Positions 39,276 to 47,819 of a DNA stretch of 64,000 bases are shown here, piece after piece. The first letter of the stretch is position 1; each line of letters starts with the position of its first letter. The notes beneath the pieces are model-generated. The model saw only the letters and a list, made by a program, of their open reading frames with translations, was not told the origin of the DNA and made no database searches. This DNA comes from Prauserella shujinwangii (GTDB lineage Bacteria; Actinomycetota; Actinomycetes; Mycobacteriales; Pseudonocardiaceae), in contig NZ_PVNH01000001.1 of assembly GCF_003001955.1 (NCBI RefSeq), forward strand, positions 310,001-374,000, read 5' to 3'. A program made the translations under genes and the position numbers.

Positions 39276-39324
39276 CCGGCCCCTTACCCCGGTCCCACCC
39301 GCTCGACCGTGCGTAAGGGGCCGG
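39276..39324 (+). terminator. inverted repeat after the XRE/DUF397 pair
   Basis: Perfect 11-bp arms (CCGGCCCCTTA at 39276-39286, TAAGGGGCCGG at 39314-39324) separated by 27 nt. The loop is long for an intrinsic terminator, so it could instead be a protein site. Confidence 0.4.
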
Positions 39325-39419
39325 TTCGCGTCCGGGCGACGTGATCGCCCGATGCCGCCGCCCGGCCCTCAGCACCACTGTCGAGTCCGTCGCGAACGGA
39401 CGAGAGAGTGGAAGAGGAC

Positions 39420-39632
39420 ATGTCGATGGTCAGGGAATGGGGCCTGGACGGACTGCAGGCCGAGGTCGCCTACCGGGTCGAGGATCTGCGCAGGGCGGGC
39501 CGTGGCGGCCGGGCGGCCCGTGCCGCTCGCGCCGCCCGCCCGTGGCGGCGGCGCGGCTCCGGCGTGCGGCGGGTGGAGGTACCGCCGCAGCGCGCCGGCG
39601 AGCACGAGCGGGCGCCCGAGCGCGCGGCCTGA
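39420..39632 (+). CDS. small Arg/Ala-rich hypothetical protein
   Basis: 70-aa basic protein without recognised domain. It starts MSMVREWGLDGLQAEVAYRV, has a helix EDLRRAGRGGRAARAARAAR and a basic tail. AAGAGG lies 4-5 nt before the ATG. It might be a small regulatory or nucleic-acid-binding protein. It lies 69 bp upstream of the large LuxR gene on the same strand. The N-terminal half looks like real protein; the Arg/Ala-rich half could also arise from GC-rich composition. Confidence 0.5.
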   Translation: MSMVREWGLDGLQAEVAYRVEDLRRAGRGGRAARAARAARPWRRRGSGVRRVEVPPQRAGEHERAPERAA

Positions 39633-39701
39633 GGGCCGGCCGTGTGGCGCGGTTCCCCTTCCGCGAAATCAGTAGCGGAATTGTCGGACGGGTAGGCCAC
39701 A

Positions 39702-42698
39702 ATGCATCTCGTGGCTCGCCTCGGATCCGGGATCCCGCTCGTCGGTCGTGTCGACGAGCGGTCGAGGCTGCGCGCCGCGCTCGCGGCCGCGGAGGGCGGC
39801 ACGGCGGGGGCGGTCCTGCTGTCGGGGGACGCGGGCGTCGGCAAGACGCGGTTGCTCACCGACCTCGCCGAACACGCCGCCGAGCGGGGCGCCCTCGTGC
39901 TCACCGGCCGCTGCCTCGACATGCGCGATGGCGGGGTGCCCTACCTGCCCTTCGCCGAGGCGCTCGCCCCGCTGACCGCGATGGAGGACGGCCGGGTCGG
40001 CGCGGCGCTGCGGTCGCGGCCCGCGCTCGGCAGGCTGCTGCCCCAGCTGCAGGTCGTGCCACCCGCCACCGGCGAGTACGCGCAGGTGCCCACGGCCGAC
40101 GCGGAGTCGCCGCACCGGGCCAGGTCCGCGCAGGACGTCGGCGAGCTGCAGCTGTTCGACGCGGTGCTGGGGCTGCTCACCGAGCTCGCCGGGCACCGGC
40201 CGGTGGCGCTGGTGCTGGAGGACCTGCACTGGGCCGACGGCGCCACCCGCAACCTCGTGTCGTTCCTGCTGTCCCGGCTGCGGGCGCAGCGCCTGCTGGT
40301 GATCGTCAGCTACCGCGAGGAGGACGTGTACCGGCGGCACCCGCTGCGGGCGCTGCTGTCCGAGCTGGTGCGGCTGCCCACGGTGGACCGGGTCGACCTG
40401 CGGCCGTTCGGCCCGGCCGAGGCACGGAGCTTCGTCGAGGCGCTGGCCGAGGAGCCGTTGCCCGCTGAGGTCGTGGCCGACGTGGTGGAGCGCTCGGAGG
40501 GCAACCCGTTCTTCGCGGAGGAGCTGCTGGCCTCCGGCACGTGTACCGACCTGCCCGCCGGGCTGGCCGAGGTGCTGCTGGCCAGGCTCGAACAGCTGGC
40601 CCCGGCCACCCGGCGGGTGCTGCGCGCGGTCGCCGTGGCGAGCGACGCGGTGGCCCACGCCGCGCTCGCGGAGGTCTCCGGCCTCGGGGAGCTGGAGCTG
40701 GACGAGGCGTTGCGCGAGGCGGTGCAGCACCACGTGCTCGTCATCGAGAACGGCTTCTACACCTTCCGGCACGCGCTGCTGCAGGAGGCCGTGTACGGCG
40801 ACGTGCTGCCGGGTGAGCGTGGCCGGATGCACGCGGCCTACGCCGCACGTATCCGGTCCAAGCCGCAGGGCCGGGGCCACGACGCCAAGCTGGCCTACCA
40901 CAGCATGCGCAGCAGGGACTTCCCGACGGCCCTGGCCGCGCTCGTGCCTGCGGCGCACGAGGCCGAAGGACTCGGCGCGCCCGGCGCCGCGCTGCGGCAC
41001 ATCGAGCAGGCGCTGGAGATCTGGGACGCCGTGCCCGCCGGCGAACGGCCCGAGGGTGTGGACGAGCTGAAGCTGCTGCACAAGGCGTCGTTCTTCGCCG
41101 GTACCTCCGGGGAGCCGGAGCGCGCGATCGCGTTCGCGCGCTCGGCGGTGGACGCGCTCGGGCCCGACACGGACCGCGAGCGGGCCGCGCAGACGTGGCG
41201 CAGGCTCGCCGAGGCACTGATGGCGACCGACAGCACGTTCGACGAGTCGGTCGAGCCGATCTCGCGGGCGTGGGAGCTGGTGGCCGACAGCGAGGCCAGC
41301 ACCACGCGTGCGTGGGTGCTGGCGACCCGGGCCCAGATCATGCGCGGGATCGAGCGGTTCGACGACGCGGAGTGGAGTGCCCGCACCGCGGTGGCCGACG
41401 CCAGGGCCGTCGGGGCGGGCGGGGCGGAGGCCGCCGCGCTCACCATGCTGGGCGCGCTCGCCGACTCGGCGGGAGACCCGCAGCGGGCCAGGACACTGCT
41501 GCGGGAGGCCGTGGCCAAGGCGAGGGCGGCCGGGGCGATCACCATCGAGCTGAGGGCGATGTACTTCCTCGCGCTCAGCCACGACGACCTGGCCGAGATC
41601 GACGTCGCGATCGATCTCTACCAGCGCGGCATCGACCGGGCGGAGGAGACGGGACTGAGCTGGAGCTCGTTCGGGCTGGGGGTTCGAGCGAGACATCTCT
41701 TCCTCCGCTACGTCAGCGGCGACTGGCCGGACGGCACGGACCCGGGCCAGCCGAGATCGCCGGTGTCGAGCACGGTGACGGCCATGCTCGCGGCGTCCTG
41801 GGTGTACCTCGTGGTGGCGCGGGGGCGGTTCGCCGAGGCCGAGCGTCTCGTCGCCGACCTCCGCGCCCAGCGGCGCACCGATGTGCTGATCGCGCTTGCC
41901 GCGGCGGCCGCGGGCACCGAGCTGGCGTCCTGGCAGGGTGAGCACGCGGAGGCGGTGCACCGGGCCAGGGAGGGCATCGGCTGGCTGGAGAGCTTCTTCC
42001 CGTGGGCGCTGGCAGGCCTGCGGGCGGGTGCGCTCGGGCTGGAGGCGTGTGCCGCGTGGGCGGCCGAGGCGCGGCGGCGGGGGGACGCCGGGGCGGAGGC
42101 GGAGGCCGCGGCCGAGGCGGAGCGGCTTCTCGCGCACGTCCGTGGCTGTGCGCGGCACGGCCGCCCGCGCGCCGGCACGCTCGGGCGCGAGGGCCAGGCC
42201 TGGCTCGCCAGGGCCGAGGCGGCCGCCGCCGGCGTCGCGGGGCAGGGCGACCCGGCGCTGTGGGCGAAGGCCGTGGAGGCGTTCGGCTACGGCGCGGTGT
42301 ACGACCAGGCGGTGTGCCGGCTGCGGCACGCCGAGGCGCTGCTGGCCGCGGGCGACGCCGGGGCCGCGGGCGACGAGCTGCGGGAGGCGCACCGGGTGGC
42401 GCGCGGGCTGGGCGCCCGGCCGCTGCTGGAGGCGGTGCGGGAGCTCGCGCACCGGGCGCGGACCGATCTGCCGGGCGAGCGCCCGCGCCGGGACGTGCTG
42501 GACCCGCTCACCGAGCGGGAACGGGCCGTGCTGGAACGGGTCGCGCTCGGCCGCACCAACCGCCAGGTCGGCGAGGAGCTGTTCATCAGCGAGAAGACGG
42601 TGAGCGTGCACCTGTCGCGGGTGATGGCGAAGCTGGGCGCGGGCAGGCGTGCCGAGGCCGTCGCCATCGCCTACGACCGGGGCCTGCTGGAACGCTGA
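39702..42698 (+). CDS. LuxR-family regulator with AAA ATPase domain (LAL family)
   Basis: 998-aa large ATP-binding LuxR regulator. Walker A SGDAGVGKTRLL is at residues 41-52, Walker B RPVALVLEDLHWADGATRN near 167, then a long helical TPR-like middle (about 400-900). The C-terminal HTH PLTERERAVLERVALGRTNR, followed by QVGEELFISEKTVSVHLSRV, is at about 930-985. MalT-like regulators of this kind respond to small molecules and often control secondary metabolism, but no biosynthetic cluster is visible here. ATG 39702 is used; GTG 39711 is an alternative. No partner gene is evident. Confidence 0.92.
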   Translation: MHLVARLGSGIPLVGRVDERSRLRAALAAAEGGTAGAVLLSGDAGVGKTRLLTDLAEHAAERGALVLTGRCLDMRDGGVPYLPFAEALAPLTAMEDGRVGAALRSRPALGRLLPQLQVVPPATGEYAQVPTADAESPHRARSAQDVGELQLFDAVLGLLTELAGHRPVALVLEDLHWADGATRNLVSFLLSRLRAQRLLVIVSYREEDVYRRHPLRALLSELVRLPTVDRVDLRPFGPAEARSFVEALAEEPLPAEVVADVVERSEGNPFFAEELLASGTCTDLPAGLAEVLLARLEQLAPATRRVLRAVAVASDAVAHAALAEVSGLGELELDEALREAVQHHVLVIENGFYTFRHALLQEAVYGDVLPGERGRMHAAYAARIRSKPQGRGHDAKLAYHSMRSRDFPTALAALVPAAHEAEGLGAPGAALRHIEQALEIWDAVPAGERPEGVDELKLLHKASFFAGTSGEPERAIAFARSAVDALGPDTDRERAAQTWRRLAEALMATDSTFDESVEPISRAWELVADSEASTTRAWVLATRAQIMRGIERFDDAEWSARTAVADARAVGAGGAEAAALTMLGALADSAGDPQRARTLLREAVAKARAAGAITIELRAMYFLALSHDDLAEIDVAIDLYQRGIDRAEETGLSWSSFGLGVRARHLFLRYVSGDWPDGTDPGQPRSPVSSTVTAMLAASWVYLVVARGRFAEAERLVADLRAQRRTDVLIALAAAAAGTELASWQGEHAEAVHRAREGIGWLESFFPWALAGLRAGALGLEACAAWAAEARRRGDAGAEAEAAAEAERLLAHVRGCARHGRPRAGTLGREGQAWLARAEAAAAGVAGQGDPALWAKAVEAFGYGAVYDQAVCRLRHAEALLAAGDAGAAGDELREAHRVARGLGARPLLEAVRELAHRARTDLPGERPRRDVLDPLTERERAVLERVALGRTNRQVGEELFISEKTVSVHLSRVMAKLGAGRRAEAVAIAYDRGLLER

Positions 42699-42714
42699 CC
42701 GCCGCGTCCGCGCC

Positions 42715-42798
42715 GCGAGCACGCTCGCCCGATCCGCGAGTCCCCCGCTCAGACTCGCGAGTTCCGCGCTCGGTGCCGCACGTTCGCCGCTCCCGGAG
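42715..42798. repeat. 21-bp tandem repeat after the LuxR gene, four copies
   Basis: Units start at 42715, 42736, 42757 and 42778. Most start GCGAGT or GCACGT and share a CCGCGCTC-like middle; a decayed fifth unit may follow. It lies between the convergent LuxR and dehydrogenase genes. Same family as 47531-47593. Confidence 0.75.
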
Positions 42799-42819
42799 TG
42801 AGATTCCCGCAGGTGGGGG

Positions 42820-44421
42820 CTAGCGGCCGGGGACGCGGCGCAGGGCCTTGAGGCTCGCGGTCATGCCCTTCACCCACAGCGCGGGCGGCAGGCCGCGCAC
42901 CGGGCGCAGCCGCAGCCCGCGCTGCACGGCGATCGCCTGCGCCTCGGTGTACTTGAGCAGGCCCTCGGCGGCGTTGCGGCGGCCGACGCCGGACTCCTTC
43001 ATCCCGCCCATCGGGACGCCGACGGTGCCGAACGTGGCGGCGTAGCCCTCGTTGACGTTGACCGTGCCCGCCTTCAGCCGGGTGGCCACCTCCCAGCCGC
43101 CCCGTTCGTCGCCCGACCACACGCTCGCGTTGAGGCCGTACGGCGTGTCGTTGGCGCGCTCGACCGCGTCGTCGACGTCGGTGTAGCCGTAGATCGACAC
43201 CACCGGGCCGAAGGTCTCGTCGGCGTACAGCTTCGCCCGCTCGGTGACGCCGGTGAGGATCGTCGGCTCGTAGAACAGCGGGCCCAGGTCGGGCCGGGCG
43301 CGCCCGCCGGTGAGCACCGTCGCGCCGCCGGCCCTGGCGTCGTCCACGTGCGCGGAGACGGCGGCCAGCTGCTCGGCCGTCGTGAGCGACCCCATGCCCG
43401 CGCTGTAGTCCAGCGCGCCGCCGAGCCGCAGCGCCTCCGTGCGGCGCACGAACTCCCGCGTGAACCGCTCGCGGATGTCCTCGTGCACGTAGATCCGCTC
43501 GACGGAGACACACAGCTGGCCGGCCGAGGAGAAGCACGCGGTGACCGCGCCCGCCGCCGCCCTGGCGACGTCGGCGTCGGGCAGCACGATCATGGGGTTC
43601 TTGCCGCCGAGCTCGAGGGAGAAGCCGGTGAGGCGCCGCGCGATCCGGGCGGCGAGGTCCTTGCCGGTCGGGGTCGAACCGGTGAAACAGACGTAGTCGG
43701 ACTCCTCGACGAGGGCGTCGCCGATGCGGGAGCCGCGGCCCAGCACGATCTGCCAGGTGTCCGTGGGGAGGCCGGCCCGCTCGGCCAGCTCGTGCAGCCA
43801 CAGCGCCGACAGCGCGGTCTGGTTGTCCGGCTTCTGCACCACCGCGTTGCCCGCCAGCAGCGCGGGCAGCACGTCCATCGCGGTCAGCGCGAGCGGGTAG
43901 TTCCACGGCGAGACGATCCCGACCACGCCCTTGGGGTGGCGGACCTCGCCCGCCTTCGTGAGCAGGGGGAACACGCCCGGGGCGCGGCGGGGCGCCAGCA
44001 GCTTGCGGCCGCGCTTGCCGTAGTAGGCCGACACCAGTGCGGTGGCGGCGACCTCGTCGAAGGCGTCCAGCCGGGCCTTGCCCGCCTCGATCTGCACGAG
44101 GTCGAGTGCCTCCTCCTGCTGTTCGAGGAGGAGGTCGTGCAGGGCGAGCAGCACGCGGGCGCGCTCGGCCACCGGCCGCGCGGCCCAGGCGCGCTGCGCG
44201 CGCCGTGCGGCGCGGAACGCCGCGCGGGCGTCGGCGTCGGTGGCCTGCGGCAGCGTGGCGATCGGCTGACCGGTGAACGGCGCGGTCATCTCCACGGGCG
44301 CGGAGTCCTTGCCGCCGGTCACGCGCTCCAGCAGAGTGGCCGCCCGCGAGGCCGGGGGAGCGCCCGCGACTCCGCCGAGGGTGGCCGGCCGGCCGGGCTT
44401 CGCCGGGATCGTGCTCGTCAT
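42820..44421 (-). CDS. aldehyde dehydrogenase, succinate-semialdehyde type
   Basis: 533-aa NAD(P)+-dependent dehydrogenase. VVGIVSPWNYPLALTAMDVL (cofactor-site Trp-Asn), VCFTGSTPTGKDLAARIARR, catalytic Glu in FSLELGGKNPMIVLPDADVA and Cys in CFSSAGQLCVSVERIYVHED. ADETFGPVVSIYGYTD and PYGLNASVWSGD follow. The long C-terminus with VNEGYAATFGTVGVPMGGMK resembles GabD2-like SSDHs; the exact aldehyde is not certain. Downstream of a TetR gene on the same strand with an 80-bp gap holding a likely operator. Confidence 0.9.
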   Translation of the reverse strand: MTSTIPAKPGRPATLGGVAGAPPASRAATLLERVTGGKDSAPVEMTAPFTGQPIATLPQATDADARAAFRAARRAQRAWAARPVAERARVLLALHDLLLEQQEEALDLVQIEAGKARLDAFDEVAATALVSAYYGKRGRKLLAPRRAPGVFPLLTKAGEVRHPKGVVGIVSPWNYPLALTAMDVLPALLAGNAVVQKPDNQTALSALWLHELAERAGLPTDTWQIVLGRGSRIGDALVEESDYVCFTGSTPTGKDLAARIARRLTGFSLELGGKNPMIVLPDADVARAAAGAVTACFSSAGQLCVSVERIYVHEDIRERFTREFVRRTEALRLGGALDYSAGMGSLTTAEQLAAVSAHVDDARAGGATVLTGGRARPDLGPLFYEPTILTGVTERAKLYADETFGPVVSIYGYTDVDDAVERANDTPYGLNASVWSGDERGGWEVATRLKAGTVNVNEGYAATFGTVGVPMGGMKESGVGRRNAAEGLLKYTEAQAIAVQRGLRLRPVRGLPPALWVKGMTASLKALRRVPGR

Positions 44422-44445
44422 GCCGCCTCCGAAAGCACCTCGAGG

Positions 44446-44486
44446 ACAACGTTGTTACCGACGAGTAGAGCATACCGGGGGTATGC
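44446..44486. promoter_or_regulatory. operator-like palindromes upstream of the aldehyde dehydrogenase gene
   Basis: GCATACC-GGG-GGTATGC (17-bp palindrome, 44470-44486) and ACAACGTTGT (44446-44455) lie in the 80-bp gap between the TetR gene and the dehydrogenase gene. Either could be bound by the upstream TetR protein. Confidence 0.5.
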
Positions 44487-44501
44487 CGGGCCAGTCTCCG
44501 G

Positions 44502-45113
44502 TCACGCCGGGGCGGCGTAGAGGGACACCGCGATCCGCTTCCACTCCTCCAGCAACTGCTTGCGCCGCTGGGGGTCGCCGCCCAGCTCGGCGTCGAGAGC
44601 CAGCCCGCGCGTCAGGTTCACCGTCAGCCAGTACAGCATCTCCAGCTTGGCCCGGGGAAGCTCGCCCGCGATCCCGGCGATGTGCTCGAGGGTGGAGCGG
44701 CCGAGCGCGCGGTCGACCGGCCGGATGGCCGCGCGCAGCCGCGGATCGGTGCGCGCGGCGATCCACAGTTCGGTGACCGCGGTGGAGAGCGTGCCCGAGT
44801 AGGCGTCCCACAGCACGTCGATCGCCGCGGCGACCCGCTCCGGTCCCTCCGGCAGCCGGGCGACCTCGGGGGCGCGCTGCGCCTTGAGCCTGGTGGCGAG
44901 GTGTTCCACCGCGGCGGCCATCAGCTCGGCCTTGCCGGTGAAGTGGTGCTGCAGGGCACCCTTCGACACGCCCGCGCGGGCGCAGATCTCCTGCACCGAG
45001 GCGCGCGCGTAGCCGATCTCGACGAGGCAGTCGATCGTCGCGTCGAGCAGCGCCGCCCTGGTCTGCGCCCGCCGCTCCGCCTGGGTGCGGTGTCCTCGGT
45101 TGCCGGTCGTCAC
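44502..45113 (-). CDS. TetR/AcrR-family transcriptional regulator
   Basis: 203-aa repressor. The HTH AALLDATIDCLVEIGYARAS, then VQEICARAGVSKGALQHHFT, is at residues 20-60; the C-terminal domain is helical and ligand-binding. GTG start. It is divergent from the acyl-CoA dehydrogenase/racemase operon across 102 bp with two TACATTCCA repeats, and upstream of the aldehyde dehydrogenase. It could regulate both, probably in response to an acyl-CoA or aldehyde; this is inferred from context. Confidence 0.9.
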   Translation of the reverse strand: MTTGNRGHRTQAERRAQTRAALLDATIDCLVEIGYARASVQEICARAGVSKGALQHHFTGKAELMAAAVEHLATRLKAQRAPEVARLPEGPERVAAAIDVLWDAYSGTLSTAVTELWIAARTDPRLRAAIRPVDRALGRSTLEHIAGIAGELPRAKLEMLYWLTVNLTRGLALDAELGGDPQRRKQLLEEWKRIAVSLYAAPA

Positions 45114-45145
45114 GCGCCTGCCTTTACCCGCCTCGGGAGCCCATG

Positions 45146-45172
45146 TACATTCCAGTCAGAACTTACATTCCA
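45146..45172. promoter_or_regulatory. direct repeats TACATTCCA in the TetR/acyl-CoA dehydrogenase divergent region
   Basis: TACATTCCA at 45146-45154 and 45164-45172, 18 bp apart, in an unusually AT-rich stretch of the 102-bp divergent region. Likely operator and promoter elements of the TetR regulator and the catabolic genes. Confidence 0.6.
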
Positions 45173-45215
45173 AGCGTCATGTTTTCCAGTCGCGCCGGAC
45201 AGGGAGGAAGCGGTC

Positions 45216-46367
45216 GTGCCGCTGCAGACCCAGAGAAGCTCCTGGATGACCGAGGACCTGGACGACTTCCGGGACCTCGCCAGGACCTTCTGCCAGAAGG
45301 AGCTCACGCCGCACCAGGAGCGGTGGATCGAGGCCAAGCAGGTCGACCGCGAGTTGTGGACCAAGGCGGGCGAGGTCGGGTTGCTCGCACTGTCCGTCCC
45401 GGAGGAGTACGGCGGGGGCGGCGGGACGTTCGCGCACGAGACCGTGCTGTACGAGGAGCAGGCCCGCTCCGGCGACGGAGCCTGGGGCGTCTCCGTCCAC
45501 AACGGCATCGTGGCCCACTACCTGCTGGCCTACGCGTCCGAGGGGAAGAAGCGGGAGTGGCTGCCGAAACTCGCCAGCGGCGAGTACGTCGGCGCCATCG
45601 CCATGACCGAGCCCGGCACGGGTTCCGACCTGCAGGGCATCAAGACCCGGGCGGTGCGCGACGGTGACTCCTATGTGATCAACGGAGCGAAGACGTTCAT
45701 CACCAACGGCGCGCACGCCGACCTCGTCGTGGTCGCGTGCAAGACCGATCCGGACGCCGGGGCGCAGGGCATCTCGCTGATCGTCGTCGAGACCGACGCG
45801 CCCGGCTTCCGCCGGGGACGGGTGCTCGACAAGGTCGGCCTCAAAGGACAGGACACCGCCGAGCTGTTCTTCGACGACGTGCGCGTGCCCGCGGAGAACC
45901 TGCTCGGCGAGGCGGAGGGGCAGGGCTTCGTCCAGCTCATGCAGCAGCTGCCGCAGGAACGGCTGCTGATCGCCGTCACGGCGGTGGCCGGGATGGAGGC
46001 GGCGATCGACCAGACGATCACCTACACCAAGGACCGGACGGCGTTCGGCAGGCCCGTCTTCAGCTTCCAGAACACGAAGTTCACCCTCGCCGAGGCCGCC
46101 ACGGAGGCCGCCGTCGCCCGCGCGTTCCTCGACCAGTGCATCGAGCGGCACCTGCGGGGCGAGCTGGACGTGCAGGGCGCCGCGATGGTGAAGCTGTGGA
46201 CCACCGAGCGGGTCAACCGGGTGATCGACGACTGCGTGCAGCTGTTCGGCGGCTACGGCTACATGATGGAGTACCCCGTGGCGCGCGCCTGGGCGGATGT
46301 CCGGATCTCGCGCATCTTCGGCGGCACCAACGAGATCATGAAGGAAATCATCTCCCGGACGCTGTAG
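45216..46367 (+). CDS. acyl-CoA dehydrogenase (LCAD/IVD-like)
   Basis: 383-aa flavoenzyme for alpha,beta-dehydrogenation of acyl-CoA. VGLLALSVPEEYGGGGGTFA, AIAMTEPGTGSDLQGIKTRA (FAD contact), FITNGAHADLVVVACKTDP, VGLKGQDTAELFFDDVRVP and CVQLFGGYGYMMEYPVARAW. The C-terminal motif is RIFGGTNEIMKEII, with Gly where many family members carry the catalytic Glu. A Glu in AVAGMEAAIDQTITY aligns with the alternative base of LCAD and isovaleryl-CoA dehydrogenase. GTG 45216 has GGGAGGAAG upstream. Operon with the racemase gene 16 nt later; divergent from TetR. Confidence 0.92.
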   Translation: MPLQTQRSSWMTEDLDDFRDLARTFCQKELTPHQERWIEAKQVDRELWTKAGEVGLLALSVPEEYGGGGGTFAHETVLYEEQARSGDGAWGVSVHNGIVAHYLLAYASEGKKREWLPKLASGEYVGAIAMTEPGTGSDLQGIKTRAVRDGDSYVINGAKTFITNGAHADLVVVACKTDPDAGAQGISLIVVETDAPGFRRGRVLDKVGLKGQDTAELFFDDVRVPAENLLGEAEGQGFVQLMQQLPQERLLIAVTAVAGMEAAIDQTITYTKDRTAFGRPVFSFQNTKFTLAEAATEAAVARAFLDQCIERHLRGELDVQGAAMVKLWTTERVNRVIDDCVQLFGGYGYMMEYPVARAWADVRISRIFGGTNEIMKEIISRTL

Positions 46368-46383
46368 AGAAAGGGTGCGACCG

Positions 46384-47526
46384 ATGAAGGCTGGACCGCT
46401 GAGCGGGCTCAAGGTGGTGGAGCTCGCCGGGCTGGCGCCCGCGCCGTTCGCGTGCACGATCCTCGCGGACCTCGGCGCGGACGTCGTCCGGGTCGACCGC
46501 GCGACGCCGGGAGAGGACGTGCTCGGCTTCCCGTACGACCCGCTGATGCGCGGGCGCCGCACGATCGGCGTGAACACCAAGACGTCCGAGGGCGTCGAGG
46601 TCGTGCTGAAGCTGGCGGAGAAGGCCGACGTGCTCGTGGAGGGTTTCCGTCCCGGCGTCGCCGAGCGCATGGGCCTCGGCCCGGAGCAGGTGCACGAACG
46701 CAACCCGAGGCTGGTCTACGGCCGGATCACCGGCTGGGGTCAGGACGGGCCGCTGGCACCGAGGGCGGGCCACGACATCAACTACATCGGCCTCGCGGGC
46801 GCGCTGGAGCCGGTCGGCAGGGCGGGGGAGCGGCCGGTGCCGCCGCTCAACCTCGTCGCCGACTTCGGCGGCGGCGGGCTGTTCCTCGCGATGGGTGTGC
46901 TCGCCGCGCTCTACGAGCGCACGTCCTCGGGCCGGGGACAGGTCGTGGACGCGTCCATGGTGGACGGCGCCGCGCTGCTCACCACCCACCTGCACGGGCT
47001 GAAGGCGGCCGGGGTGTGGGGCGGCGAGCGGGGCGAGAACATGCTCGACGGCGGTGCCCCCTTCTACGACACCTACGAGACCGCCGACGGCAAGTACGTC
47101 GCCGTCGGCGCGATCGAGATGCGGTTCTGGGCCGCCCTGGTGCAGGTGCTCGGGCTGGACGGCGAGGAGCTGCCGTCGCATCTCGACAAGAACGAGTGGC
47201 CACGGCTGCGCAAGATCCTCGCCGAGGCCATCGGCAAGCACACCCGCGACGAGCTCGTCGCCAGGGCGGAGGGCACGGACGCCTGCCTGACCCCCGTGCT
47301 GTCGCCGTGGGAGGCCGCCGAGCACCCGCACAACGCCGCGCGCGGCACCTTCGTCGACGTCGGTGGCGTGGTGCAGCCCGCGCCCGGTCCGAAGTTCGAC
47401 CGCACGCCACCGGACGTGCCCGAGCCGCCGCACGACAAGGGCGCCGACACCCTGGAGGTGCTGGCCGAGCTCGGGCTGGATGACGGGGAGATCGAGCGGC
47501 TCCGCGCGGCAGGCGCGGTCGTCTGA
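46384..47526 (+). CDS. alpha-methylacyl-CoA racemase-like CoA-transferase family III protein
   Basis: 380-aa enzyme of the CaiB/BaiF superfamily. LSGLKVVELAGLAPAPFACT, ILADLGADVVRVDR, NPRLVYGRITGWGQDGP, and the racemase pair: His in PRAGHDINYIGLAGAL (about residue 127) and Asp in PLNLVADFGGGGLFLAMG (about 156). These match M. tuberculosis Mcr and favour a racemase over a CoA-transferase. It would interconvert 2-methylacyl-CoA epimers during branched-lipid breakdown, a step that suits the acyl-CoA dehydrogenase encoded just upstream. Confidence 0.9.
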   Translation: MKAGPLSGLKVVELAGLAPAPFACTILADLGADVVRVDRATPGEDVLGFPYDPLMRGRRTIGVNTKTSEGVEVVLKLAEKADVLVEGFRPGVAERMGLGPEQVHERNPRLVYGRITGWGQDGPLAPRAGHDINYIGLAGALEPVGRAGERPVPPLNLVADFGGGGLFLAMGVLAALYERTSSGRGQVVDASMVDGAALLTTHLHGLKAAGVWGGERGENMLDGGAPFYDTYETADGKYVAVGAIEMRFWAALVQVLGLDGEELPSHLDKNEWPRLRKILAEAIGKHTRDELVARAEGTDACLTPVLSPWEAAEHPHNAARGTFVDVGGVVQPAPGPKFDRTPPDVPEPPHDKGADTLEVLAELGLDDGEIERLRAAGAVV

Positions 47527-47530
47527 CCGC

Positions 47531-47593
47531 GCGAGTCCCCCGCCCAGCACCGCGAGTGCCGCGTTCCGGACCGCGCGTGCCGCGCTCGGGGCC
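47531..47593. repeat. 21-bp tandem repeat after the racemase gene, three copies
   Basis: Units start at 47531, 47552 and 47573. Consensus GCGAGTNCCGCGCTCNGNNCC is given in two parts here: GCGAGTNCCGCG and CTCNGNNCC. Same family and 21-bp period as 42715-42798. The last unit forms the left arm of the following hairpin. Confidence 0.75.
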
Positions 47594-47614
47594 ACCGGCG
47601 GCCCCGAGCGCGGC
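47579..47614 (+). terminator. terminator after the acyl-CoA dehydrogenase/racemase operon
   Basis: Perfect 15-bp GC-rich stem (47579-47593 with 47600-47614) around a 6-nt loop, about 50 nt after the stop. Its left arm is part of the third 21-bp repeat unit. Confidence 0.65.
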
Positions 47615-47819
47615 GGGCTCCGGGCGTGTCCGCCTGCGCCGGCGCCTGGTGTTCTCCTACACTGGGCCCGATTCGCCAATACGATGAGTCACGAAGGTCC
47701 CCCGCCTGCGTGATTACCCGTCGGAAGGCTCCCGGGTGGGGCATGATGGCGGTAGCGGTTGAGGGAGGAACGCGGTGCCGGGTTACCGGCCGGCCCGCTG
47801 ACAGGAATCGGGTGGTGCC

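Noticed and set aside
39669-42722. Minus-strand ORF of about 1000 codons opposite the LuxR gene
   Set aside because: Its composition is the Arg/Ala/His/Gly-rich pattern produced by the complement of a GC-rich gene. It contains no domain, while the plus strand encodes a complete LAL regulator.
42715-42798. Tandem repeats considered as a CRISPR array
   Set aside because: Units are contiguous with a 21-bp step, have no unique spacers, and there are no cas genes in the window.
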